Shown here in pieces: positions 7,014 to 14,980 of a stretch of DNA of 30,160 bases. A program made the position numbers and the translations under genes. How positions within the stretch are numbered: position 1 is the stretch's first letter; every line of letters starts with the position of its first letter. Source of the DNA: Candidatus Hecatellales archaeon (GTDB lineage: Archaea > Thermoproteota > Bathyarchaeia > Hecatellales > Hecatellaceae); assembly GCA_003662485.1 (NCBI GenBank), contig QMYD01000001.1, positions 1 through 30,160 on the forward strand. The letters run 5' to 3'. Under the pieces are notes generated by a model. That model was not told the origin of the DNA, ran no database searches, and saw only the letters and a list, made by a program, of their open reading frames with translations.

Positions 7014-8264
7014 TTAGGGTTTCACTGGGAAAACCTTTCTTAAAAGCGCCAGTAAGGCAACAATAAGCATTACCACCAGTAGGGTTATTGGAGTTATCAT
7101 CGTCCATATGGTTGGAGTAACTTCACCGCCAACAGCTGGTGGGGTTACCGAAGCCTCATCTGCTCCTATGTCTGGGGCTGCTCCAATAATCCTTGGATCA
7201 CCCTCAAAGTCTGTGGATGGGAGTCCCGGAGGATCTGGAACATTAGCTGTCCCCTTATCAATCACCGGAGAAGTAGCCTTCAAATGGAAGTCATAGCCTG
7301 CAGGATCAACAAGCTGAGGATCAACATTTAGGTTGCTGCCTTCCTCCGTCCAAGAACCCCAAACATCCGAATAATCATTATTGTATGCAATTCTAGAGGT
7401 TACTTCATCATGTATGTATATGTCCTTTCCCGAGGAAGCCTCGTTTGCATAAACTATATTGTTGTAAACATAAGCCGTTTCAGCGAAGCTGATGTAAAGG
7501 CCGCCTCCATTTCCATTCAAAGCCTCATTACCGTAGATCGTATTCCCAATCAAATAAATAATATTTCTGGAACTCCAGCCAACCCAGAGACCTCCACCCT
7601 CAACATTATCTACGTTGCCAGTTGCCTGATTCCATGCAATAATATTATTTCTCACAGTATAATTGCCAAATGGAGTTATTAGTGCTACCCCGCCGCCTCT
7701 GCTAAGATTACGATCGGGGTCTCCCAGCGTCTTATTGTTATAGACTTGGTTGTTTTCTAACGTTATATTTTTATGTGTGTCTACATAAATCCCGCCGCCA
7801 TACCTCTTAGCTGTACTATTTTTCACAATGCAGTTGGTAATTGTGATATTGTAGTATGCCATGGCCGCATAGATTCCTCCACCATTATCTGGTGATTCGC
7901 CATTTTGAATGGTTATCCCGTTGATTACAATGTTTGCTTCCGCCCCAGAACTCCAGTCATACAGCCTTAGTGTGGTGTAGTTGTTTTGTCCGTCTAGGAT
8001 GATTTGGGTGGCTGGGACTCCCGGCTCGTTTGTTATGGTTAGGGACTTATGCTCTGTATCTGGAGGAACATACTTGAAGTTTCCTTTGTAGGTTCCTGCA
8101 GCAAGATATATAATATCATCTTCTCCATTGTTCTCAGCATCGTCTAGGGCGTCCTGGAATTCGGTAGCATTTGTTACGTGGAATTCTGCTGCAAGTGCTG
8201 GCTGCACAGCCACCATCATGCCTAAAAGAAAAGCTAATAGTAGGAGTGTTGCTGAAATCTTCAA
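7014..8264 (-). CDS. Secreted, membrane-anchored parallel beta-helix surface protein
   Basis: The 416-residue protein begins with a signal peptide (hydrophobic core LLLLAFLLGMMVAV, likely cut after ALA at residue 25 or 26). The body has repeating short strands of the right-handed beta-helix type (NIVINGITIQNG, NITITNCIVKNS, NITLENNQVYNN, IYLIGNTIYGN, AYVYNNIVYAN), each with GGGIY- or GGGLY-like turns. It ends with a PDIGADE segment common to polymorphic outer-surface beta-helix proteins, a linker PPAVGGEV and one membrane helix (LLVVMLIVALLALL) with a basic tail. This suggests a cell-surface protein that may bind or cut polysaccharide; no catalytic residues can be assigned. The TTG start has GGAGG 7 bases before it. 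The DNA is visibly more AT-rich than the flanking genes, hinting at separate acquisition. Confidence 0.82.
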   Translation of the reverse strand: MKISATLLLLAFLLGMMVAVQPALAAEFHVTNATEFQDALDDAENNGEDDIIYLAAGTYKGNFKYVPPDTEHKSLTITNEPGVPATQIILDGQNNYTTLRLYDWSSGAEANIVINGITIQNGESPDNGGGIYAAMAYYNITITNCIVKNSTAKRYGGGIYVDTHKNITLENNQVYNNKTLGDPDRNLSRGGGVALITPFGNYTVRNNIIAWNQATGNVDNVEGGGLWVGWSSRNIIYLIGNTIYGNEALNGNGGGLYISFAETAYVYNNIVYANEASSGKDIYIHDEVTSRIAYNNDYSDVWGSWTEEGSNLNVDPQLVDPAGYDFHLKATSPVIDKGTANVPDPPGLPSTDFEGDPRIIGAAPDIGADEASVTPPAVGGEVTPTIWTMITPITLLVVMLIVALLALLRKVFPVKP

Positions 8265-8328
8265 TTTAAAGCCTCCTAAACGTTTCTTTTCTTCTTCAAA
8301 TCTATTAAAAAAATTTTTCGCTGGAGGA

Positions 8329-9738
8329 TTATGCTGACAGTTTACGTTGGTATAGGAGTTTTCTGAGTATTTTGCTTGTTTTAAGCCAGGTTTCTAGGCG
8401 GATGGTTAGCTTAGCCTCCAAAGCCTTTAAGGCTTCCTTTAGGCTTGAAAACTTTTCAGGCTTGCTCTTAAGCATGGCTCTAACGCTTTCCCTAACATTC
8501 CAAACGCCTACTGGTAGTAGGTATCCTCCATGGATTTCCCTTAAAATTAGGACTCCAGCCTGCCTGCGTTCGGCTTTTAGGGCTTCAGCCACAGCCAGCC
8601 TGGCTGAGAAGTAGCAGCCCCCCACCTCCGGGTAGGTGGTTCGACCCTTATAGCCCTCATAGTCCCCCATGAATTCAGCTTTTTCCCCAGCTGGATTCCA
8701 GACGGTTCCGGGAAACCAGGCTTCAATCCACTCGAACTCCCAGGCTTCAGGGGTTAGTAGGGCTGCGAAGAGGTTGTCTAAATGCTTGAAACTGTAAACT
8801 CTGTATTCGTTGATTGGGGGGTAGTTTTTAATTTCGCCTACGAGGCTTAGGCTAACCATGCTGTCCACGGCGGTTATACTCCACCTCGTTGGAACAAGCC
8901 TCCTAAAACGTTTCTCACCAAACATTCCAAGGCTGAAGGCTTTCTGAATGCGTGAGATGGGGAGGCCAGCCCTGTAAAGGCTTAAAACAGCATCCCAAGC
9001 CTTCAAATCCCAGTCATAATAGTATTTCTCAAGCTGCCTATCAGCTGTTTGAGGGATAATCTTTAACGTTTTGAGGGGTGCGGAGGGGCCGAAGGGCTGG
9101 CTTTCATCACTTAGGAGGATTGAGCCCCTAGGCTTCCTCGTAAACTCAGCCTCAGCTTCAACAGGCCTCTCGGAGAGGATCATCTCGTGGAGTTGGTCTA
9201 GGAGTTTTCCACCGGTTTGGGGTTGGTCTACTCTAACCTTTGATAAGCCCCTAACCAGCGAGTACCTTAAACCAACGATTTCTTCTAGGCTTTTCCCCAG
9301 CCAGGCTTCTGGTAGGTCGAGGGTTGAGGTGTCCCCGTGGAAGGGGGGTATCAAAGGTCCAAGGTAAACCTTTGGGTAGCCTAGCCTCCCAACGAAAACT
9401 CCTGGTGGGGAGGAGCCCTCAACCCTCTCCGAAGCCTTAAAAACAGGGCTTTTAAGCATCATTTCGGCTTTAAGCAGAAGTGGGCATCTAGCCTTCCCGC
9501 AGAGCATCCTCCCAGCCTTGCAGGCTAGGCAGAGGGAGCCATAGCTTGGAACCCTAACCCTCACAGTTTCAGCTAGCCTAGAAAGCCTCCAGCTAAGCCA
9601 TCTAAGCTCCTCAGACAGCTGCAAACCTCCAAAGGAAAGGAGGAAAACCCGTAGAAAATATATCTTCCTGTGGCGCTGACTTTCAACAGACCTAAAAACC
9701 TTACAACTAATTTTTAATTTAACGAAAAGCTTTTTCAC
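8329..9738 (-). CDS. Nre-family archaeal DNA repair protein
   Basis: Nre proteins are archaeal factors linked to DNA-damage tolerance. The sequence has the family's N-terminal zinc-finger-like motif CLACKAGRMLCGKARC (Cys70, 73, 80, 85 counted from the first possible start), then VGRLGYPKVYLGPLIPP, and the conserved later blocks FGPSAPLKTLKI, RRLVPTRWSITAVDS, EAWFPGTVWNP and LPVGVWNVRESVR. No C-terminal PCNA-binding QxxLxxFF box is visible, although some relatives have one. The start is uncertain: the GTG at 9738 overlaps the stop of the YbaK-like gene (GTGA), but the extra 38 basic residues are unlike the family. A GGAGG at 9626-9630 points to a TTG at 9624 or a CTG at 9618, giving about 430 residues. 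Confidence 0.85.
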   Translation of the reverse strand: MKKLFVKLKISCKVFRSVESQRHRKIYFLRVFLLSFGGLQLSEELRWLSWRLSRLAETVRVRVPSYGSLCLACKAGRMLCGKARCPLLLKAEMMLKSPVFKASERVEGSSPPGVFVGRLGYPKVYLGPLIPPFHGDTSTLDLPEAWLGKSLEEIVGLRYSLVRGLSKVRVDQPQTGGKLLDQLHEMILSERPVEAEAEFTRKPRGSILLSDESQPFGPSAPLKTLKIIPQTADRQLEKYYYDWDLKAWDAVLSLYRAGLPISRIQKAFSLGMFGEKRFRRLVPTRWSITAVDSMVSLSLVGEIKNYPPINEYRVYSFKHLDNLFAALLTPEAWEFEWIEAWFPGTVWNPAGEKAEFMGDYEGYKGRTTYPEVGGCYFSARLAVAEALKAERRQAGVLILREIHGGYLLPVGVWNVRESVRAMLKSKPEKFSSLKEALKALEAKLTIRLETWLKTSKILRKLLYQRKLSA

Positions 9739-10184
9739 CTCACTTTAACATCAATGATTTCTGCTTTTTGATGCTCTACTATCTTTCTTGGGTTCAGCTT
9801 TGAAAGCTTGTCGATGCTTCCTCCCCCACCAATTACAAACTCATTTTCAAGAACCCTAGGATCCACTATTGTTCTAACATTTACCCCAACTGGGGGAACC
9901 CCACCGACCTCACAGCCAGCTATTTCCTTAACCTCCTCAGGGGTTGCAAACCTAACCGAGCCAAAAAGCTTCTCAAGCCTCTCCAAATCCACTCTCGCCT
10001 CACCATCTACAACAACCAGTACAGGCCCACCCCTCTCAGCAATGAAAAGTAAAGACTTTACTATTTGCTTTGGCTTTGAACCCGTTGCCTTAACCGCCTG
10101 CTCCACGGTCTTAACGGGCACACCCACACTTATTATCTCACCACCAAGCCTCCTAACCAACTCCTCAAAGCTTTCTTTCACCAT
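9735..10184 (-). CDS. YbaK/ProX-type aminoacyl-tRNA deacylase-like protein
   Basis: This is a 149-residue single-domain protein of the YbaK/prolyl-tRNA-editing fold, whose members hydrolyse mischarged tRNA such as Cys-tRNA-Pro or Ala-tRNA-Pro. Supporting segments are KPKQIVKSLLFIAERGGPVLVVV (the conserved lysine in xxIVKSLxF), VRFATPEEVKEIAGCEVGGVPPVG (the GG-hPPhG signature), and ENEFVIGGGG near the end. I use the ATG at 10184, preceded by GGTGAGGGG; an in-frame GTG at 10193 is possible. Its stop overlaps a possible GTG start of the Nre gene by 4 bases. Editing specificity cannot be read from the sequence. Confidence 0.85.
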   Translation of the reverse strand: MVKESFEELVRRLGGEIISVGVPVKTVEQAVKATGSKPKQIVKSLLFIAERGGPVLVVVDGEARVDLERLEKLFGSVRFATPEEVKEIAGCEVGGVPPVGVNVRTIVDPRVLENEFVIGGGGSIDKLSKLNPRKIVEHQKAEIIDVKVR

Positions 10185-10193
10185 CCCCCTCAC

Positions 10194-10361
10194 CCTACTT
10201 CAGCAAACAAGTTAGGACATATTCTCAAACTGTGTAGCATACTAACTAATAGTTTTTAGTTTACGTGTAAGTTAGGCTTTTTTGGTGGAACGAAATTATT
10301 TGATGCTGACGAGCCTATTAGAATGAGAAATAGTTAGGTTTTATCCCTTTTTTAAAGGTGT
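10194..10361. other. Intergenic region between nusA and the YbaK-like gene
   Basis: This AT-rich stretch follows nusA and precedes the next minus-strand gene. TATA-like sequences for that gene are seen on the minus strand (AACTAAAAACTATT around 10248-10261). The octamer AAGTTAGG is present at 10209-10216 and 10269-10276, with a close variant TAGTTAGG at 10331-10338, about 60 bases apart each time. No RNA gene recognised. Confidence 0.4.
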
Positions 10362-10799
10362 TTAAACGATTATTACGTTGTCTATGTTGAAGTATTTGCG
10401 GGCTAGCTGCCTTATTCTGTTTGCTCTCTCACCTTTCCGCCCTATGGCTAAACCCTTCTCCCTCTCGTCTATCTTCACCACCACGATTTTTCTTCCATCA
10501 AGCTTCTCCGTAAGCCTAATCTCCTGAACCTTTACGGGCATGAAGGCATTTTTAACAAACTCAACGGGGTCGTCTGAATACTCTATGATGTCTATATCCT
10601 TCCCCGTCATCCTCTTTAAAACCTTAACCTTCCCTCCCGATTTGCCTACGGCTAAGCCTCCCTCCTTCTCCTTGGTTATGAAGATGAGCTTGTTCTGCTT
10701 GTCGTCTATGATGCAGTCCTTAGCCGTCGCCCCGGTTACGCTTTCGAATAAGGCGATGTAGCGCATTTCCTCAGCGGTTAGCTTTATTTTCCCAGCCAC
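10362..10799 (-). CDS. nusA: Archaeal NusA-like KH-domain protein
   Basis: This 145-residue protein consists of two KH RNA-binding domains, as is normal for archaeal NusA, which lacks the bacterial N-terminal and S1 domains. The first KH core is VGKSGGKVKVLKRMTGKDI and the second is IGRKGERANRIRQLARKYF. It is thought to act in transcription elongation or termination. The GTG start follows the rpl30e stop by 3 bases, with GGAGG located within the end of rpl30e, so it belongs to the rpoH-rpoB-rpoA-rpl30e-nusA operon. It is the last gene of that run. Confidence 0.93.
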   Translation of the reverse strand: MAGKIKLTAEEMRYIALFESVTGATAKDCIIDDKQNKLIFITKEKEGGLAVGKSGGKVKVLKRMTGKDIDIIEYSDDPVEFVKNAFMPVKVQEIRLTEKLDGRKIVVVKIDEREKGLAIGRKGERANRIRQLARKYFNIDNVIIV

Positions 10800-10802
10800 A
10801 GG

Positions 10803-11135
10803 CTAACCCTTCCTCCTTCCACGCTTCTTCGCTGGGGAGAGGGCTAGAATACCTGAATCTCCTGGGTCGCGAATGGCTAGGGCGGAAACCGTGTAGGGTT
10901 TCCCGCAGGCCGCCCCCAAGTCTAGGCTTGTAAGCTTGGAGTCGAGTATGGGTACCCCAGCAAGCTTGGCTAAGCTTTCAAGCTTTTTCCTATGCTCTGG
11001 GGGGAGGTTTCCAGCTACAACCACCAGTTTAGCCTTCCCCCCTCTTAAGGCTTCAAGGGTTTCCTTTAGGCCTAGGGTTACCTTCCCTGTTCTCACAGCT
11101 ATGGATAGGGCTCTGGTCAGCGTGCTACTGCTCAG
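10803..11135 (-). CDS. rpl30e: Large ribosomal subunit protein eL30, likely CTG start
   Basis: eL30 is a 50S protein of the L7Ae-like fold. Recognisable parts are TGKVTLGLKETLEALRGGKA, LVVVAGNLPPEHRKKLESLA and LGAACGKPYTVSALAI. The first ATG/GTG/TTG in frame is a GTG at 11096, but it would remove the first helix that precedes TGKVxLG in other archaeal eL30 proteins. The frame continues upstream through LSSSTLTRALSIA to a CTG at 11135-11133 that overlaps the rpoA TGA as CTGA. A GGAGGG within the end of rpoA lies 8 bases before it. I therefore propose the CTG start, giving 110 residues. The protein call is secure; the start is inferred. Confidence 0.9.
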   Translation of the reverse strand: MSSSTLTRALSIAVRTGKVTLGLKETLEALRGGKAKLVVVAGNLPPEHRKKLESLAKLAGVPILDSKLTSLDLGAACGKPYTVSALAIRDPGDSGILALSPAKKRGRRKG

Positions 11136-14100
11136 CTCTGGCTCCCTCCAAGCCTTCCAGGCGTCATATACAGTTCGATGATTCCCGTCCCCACTGGTAT
11201 GAGCTGACCGCAGATCACGTTTTCGGTTACGCCTTTAAGGTCATCTTCCAAACCCTTAATGGAGGCATCTATTAGGGTTGGAACGGTTATCTCGAAAGCA
11301 GCCCTAGCCAGCACACTCGCCTTCTCCCCCGTAACGCCGTGGCGTCCTATCTGCATAACATCACCGTTAAAGGTCATAATGTCGGCTACGAGCATTATAT
11401 GCCTAATATCGACGTCGAGGCCTTGCTCTTCAAGCACCCCCACAATTTCGTTAATAATGGCGTTTCTGGCAGCCTCAATGCCGAGGGTTGAAGCTATCTC
11501 ATGAATGTTGTTGGTGGTTGTTCTCGTAGGGTCAACCTCTGGAATCCTTAGGACTCTGGCTAGGTTGGAGCCGTCTGTTTGGATCACCCATTCACCCTTG
11601 TCCCAGACCACCATGGCCCTCCTAATGCCTGGTATCCCCTTAATCGGGATGTAAGCGATCCTCGTGAGGATTTTGGGGAGGTCAGCTGGATTCCGGGGTG
11701 TCAGGATAATCCTCCACCTTTCCTCCAGCGTAATGTTGCAGCCTGCAATTTTTATGAGGTCTCTCACCTCGCTTGGGGTTAGCCCACGCTCGTTTAGCGA
11801 TTGGGGTGAAAGCTCAACAATCACAGAGGCCTTAGCATAGTCTATGTACATGGCTGTGGCTATGTCGCTTAGGGTGGTGTAAACGATGCTTTGAGCTATT
11901 TTGGCAGCCTTCTCCCTATCCTTCCTAAACTCAGGCTTAAGGTAAATGTTCATAATGGGGGTTGAAGGAGTCTTCCTCGCATCAACGATCTCAATGATCC
12001 TTGGGAGGCCGAGCGTAACGTTTCGCTCCTTAACCCCTGCGAAGTGGAAGGTTCGAAGCGTCATCTGGGTTCCAGGCTCCCCAATAGACTGGGCGGTAAC
12101 GATTCCGCAGGATTCTCCAGGCTCAATCTTCGCCATCTTATAGTCCCTAACCGTTGTTTCAACGGCTTCATCTACCGCTCTCTTGGGGAGGTCGGATTTA
12201 AGCAGGGCCTTCTTCAGCTCAGCGGTTAGGAGGGGTGTGAGCTCCCCTCTAACCTCCTCCACCTTTTTCAGAATGTACTCCTTGGGGGCAGGCTTCTCCC
12301 GACTATCCGCATAGGCTATTTTAAGCCTCTCCACCAGCCTCTCCACGTTTACAGCCTTCCCATGGTCGCTCTTCGCAGGGTCAACTCCATCCTCACCATA
12401 GCGGAACTGGATAATCTGGCCTGTAGCCGTCCTAACGGTTTCATCGTATTCCACCCTTACGTCTTGGAGAGCGTTGATGAGTCTACGCTGCATGTAGCCG
12501 CTCTGCTGAGTTCTGACAGCTGTGTCGACTAGGCCTTCCCTTCCACCCATGGCGTGGAAGAAGAACTCCCAGGGGTTCAGCCCATCCCTATAGCAGGAGC
12601 TAACGAAGCCCCTAGCCTCCGGGCTTACGTCTCCAGGCTTGAAGTGGGGTAGGGCCCTATCCTTGTAGCCTCGAATAATCCGCTTGCCACGGATGGACTG
12701 CTGGCCGAGGCAGGCAGCCATCTGCCCTATATTCAGGCTTGAACCCCTAGCCCCCGTCCTAGTCATCACGCTTCCACTGTTATCCATGCCGAAGTATTCG
12801 TCTGCAAGCACTCCTGCTTCATCCCTTGCGGCTGCCAGCTCATTCATGATGTAGATTTCAAGGGAGTCCTCGAGGGTTTGGCCTGGAAGCTTGATTAGTT
12901 CTCCCCTGTTAAACTTGTTTATGAGCTCCATAACCTTCTTTCTCGCCTCAGCCATCCTACGCTCTATTTTACGTTTAACTTCCTGGGGGATGTCAAGTTC
13001 ATCCAGCGAGTAGGAGAAGCCCTTCATAGTAGTGTAAACGTTAACCATTCTTGAAAGCTTATTCAGGAAGTCCTTAGCCGCCTCAGTTCCCTTCTCCTTA
13101 ACAATCCTGTGGAGGATGCTTTCAGGCTTCTCCGCTCCAATCGCATTCTTATCTATGACGCCGTGGAGGAGTTTTCCATCCTTAATCACCACGTAGGCGT
13201 CGTATTCGCATTTCTCTTTTAGGCATTGGGTGCAGCCCCTGCAAATACTCGCCCTAGCCACGTAGTCGAAGTCTTTGGGTAGGAGGAGGCTGAAGATATC
13301 CTTCCCAGACCAGAGGGGTTGAGGCTTCTTCACAGCTGGCTCGGGCAGGTCTCCCCTATAATCTATAGCCGCCAGGAGGGTGCAAACCTCCTCCTTGGTT
13401 AGGAGGGTGGTCTTCCTCGTGAGCAGGTAGGCTCCAGTAATGAAGTCTCGAATGGCTCCAATCAGCGGCCCACCATACCTCGGCGACAAAATCTGGTCTT
13501 GAACCTTCATGAGTTCGAGGGCTTCCGTTACGGCTTCCTCACTTTGGGGCACGTGAAGGTTCATTTCATCCCCGTCGAAGTCTGCATTGTAAGGTGGGCA
13601 GACGCAGAGGTGAAGCCTGAAGGTTCGGTAGGGTAAAACCTTAACCCTATGGGCCATCATGGACATCCTATGCAGTGAAGGCTGCCTGTTAAAGAGGACA
13701 ATATCCCCATCCTTCAAGTGTCTTTCAACGATGAAGCCTGGCTCCAATACCTCCTTGATCTTGGAGCGGTCGGCTACAAACTCCAGCCTTATCCGCTTCC
13801 CGTCGGGTCTGAGCACGTAGAGGGCTCCAGGATACTTGTCGGGGCCGTTCTCCACAAGCTTCTTCATCTCTTCGAGGTTCCATTCCGTCACGACTTCGGG
13901 GTAGGTTAGCTTCATTGCCACCTCCACGGGGACTCCAACCTCATCGATGGAGAGGTTTGGATCGGGGGAGATCACGGTTCTAGCCGAAAAGTCCACCCTC
14001 TTGCCTGAGAGGTTGCTTCGGAAGCGTCCCTCCTTCCCCTTAAGCCTCTGGGCTAGGGTTCTCAGGGCTCTTCCAGACCTATGCCTGGCAGGCGGAATCC

Positions 14101-14980
14101 CCGAGGTCTCATTATCGAAGTAGGTGGTCACGTGGTATTGGAGGAGGTCGGAGAGCTCCTGGGAGATGAGGGGTGGAGCCCCACCCTCGCTCGTATACTC
14201 TTCAAGCCTCCTGTTAATTCGGATGATGTCCACAAGCTTGTGGGTTAGGTCATCCTCGGAGCGTATCCCCGACTCAAGCATGATGGAAGGCCTAACACAT
14301 ACGGGTGGCACGGGTAAAACTTGGAGGATCATCCATTCAGGCCTCATCGCCGTGGGGTCGTAACCTATAAGCTTTAGGTCTTCATCGTTTACGAGTTCAA
14401 GCCAACCCCTCAGGGTTGAGGGGGTTAAAGGCCTTGGAACCCCATCTACATGCTCGTAGAAGCTGGTGGGCTTGGAAAACTCTATGGGGTTTTGCTTCTT
14501 CATGCAGTGGGGGCAGCGTTGAGCCTTCCTCGCCTTATGCTTGATCTCCTCGTAGATTTGGGTGGGCTCCTCTCCAAGCTCCTCCTTCACCTGCTTAATC
14601 TTCTCCCTATACTTTTCGATTTCCTCCTCTGGGATTAGAATTCGACCGCACTCCTTGCAGAAAATGTTCAAGATTTCATGAATGTATTTTACGAAGCCTA
14701 CGTGAACCACTGGGAAGGCGAGTTCTATGTGGCCGAAGTGGCCTGGACACCTAGCCGTCGTATTCCCGCAGGTTTTGCAGCGGGCTCTAGGCTCAAGGGT
14801 TCCAAGCCTCTCATCCATGAGGCCTGAGGCTATGGGGGCTCCATCCTCATCGTAGGTGTCAGCCTCCCTAACCTCAACCACAGAATACTTCCTAATCTCT
14901 TGGGGTGAAAGTATTCCAAACTTAATCTTCTTAATCCTCTTAGTTGCTTCCTCCTCCTCGATTAGGGTTTCAACCGCCAT
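11132..14980 (-). CDS. rpoA: RNA polymerase subunit A, unsplit (A' and A'' fused)
   Basis: This is the largest catalytic subunit. The 1282 residues cover what most archaea encode as separate A' (about 880 residues) and A'' (about 390). Seen in order: clamp zinc motif RCKTCGNTTARCPGHFGH, a second zinc site with CKEC and CPHC, SGKRVDFSARTVISPDPN, the magnesium loop NADFDGDEMN near residue 465, and bridge-helix/trigger-loop region through to AQSIGEPGTQMTLRTFH near residue 960, followed by the A'' C-terminal part. There is no stop or start in the linker around residues 880-930. The ATG at 14980 overlaps the rpoB stop (TAATG) and has GGAGGAGAGG before it; an upstream in-frame start at 15019 would add 13 unneeded residues. 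No intein seen. Confidence 0.97.
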   Translation of the reverse strand: MAVETLIEEEEATKRIKKIKFGILSPQEIRKYSVVEVREADTYDEDGAPIASGLMDERLGTLEPRARCKTCGNTTARCPGHFGHIELAFPVVHVGFVKYIHEILNIFCKECGRILIPEEEIEKYREKIKQVKEELGEEPTQIYEEIKHKARKAQRCPHCMKKQNPIEFSKPTSFYEHVDGVPRPLTPSTLRGWLELVNDEDLKLIGYDPTAMRPEWMILQVLPVPPVCVRPSIMLESGIRSEDDLTHKLVDIIRINRRLEEYTSEGGAPPLISQELSDLLQYHVTTYFDNETSGIPPARHRSGRALRTLAQRLKGKEGRFRSNLSGKRVDFSARTVISPDPNLSIDEVGVPVEVAMKLTYPEVVTEWNLEEMKKLVENGPDKYPGALYVLRPDGKRIRLEFVADRSKIKEVLEPGFIVERHLKDGDIVLFNRQPSLHRMSMMAHRVKVLPYRTFRLHLCVCPPYNADFDGDEMNLHVPQSEEAVTEALELMKVQDQILSPRYGGPLIGAIRDFITGAYLLTRKTTLLTKEEVCTLLAAIDYRGDLPEPAVKKPQPLWSGKDIFSLLLPKDFDYVARASICRGCTQCLKEKCEYDAYVVIKDGKLLHGVIDKNAIGAEKPESILHRIVKEKGTEAAKDFLNKLSRMVNVYTTMKGFSYSLDELDIPQEVKRKIERRMAEARKKVMELINKFNRGELIKLPGQTLEDSLEIYIMNELAAARDEAGVLADEYFGMDNSGSVMTRTGARGSSLNIGQMAACLGQQSIRGKRIIRGYKDRALPHFKPGDVSPEARGFVSSCYRDGLNPWEFFFHAMGGREGLVDTAVRTQQSGYMQRRLINALQDVRVEYDETVRTATGQIIQFRYGEDGVDPAKSDHGKAVNVERLVERLKIAYADSREKPAPKEYILKKVEEVRGELTPLLTAELKKALLKSDLPKRAVDEAVETTVRDYKMAKIEPGESCGIVTAQSIGEPGTQMTLRTFHFAGVKERNVTLGLPRIIEIVDARKTPSTPIMNIYLKPEFRKDREKAAKIAQSIVYTTLSDIATAMYIDYAKASVIVELSPQSLNERGLTPSEVRDLIKIAGCNITLEERWRIILTPRNPADLPKILTRIAYIPIKGIPGIRRAMVVWDKGEWVIQTDGSNLARVLRIPEVDPTRTTTNNIHEIASTLGIEAARNAIINEIVGVLEEQGLDVDIRHIMLVADIMTFNGDVMQIGRHGVTGEKASVLARAAFEITVPTLIDASIKGLEDDLKGVTENVICGQLIPVGTGIIELYMTPGRLGGSQS

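Noticed and set aside
9071..9367. Plus-strand frame opposite the Nre gene
   Set aside because: Serine-rich antisense shadow of a conserved protein, without a ribosome-binding site.
10209..10338. Three AAGTTAGG-like octamers about 60 bases apart, considered as a repeat array
   Set aside because: Only two are exact, the intervening DNA is unrelated and there is no flanking cas or mobile gene, so it is not a CRISPR array; kept only as a note.
10362..10799. A truncated NusA
   Set aside because: Archaeal NusA normally has only two KH domains, so 145 residues is full length.
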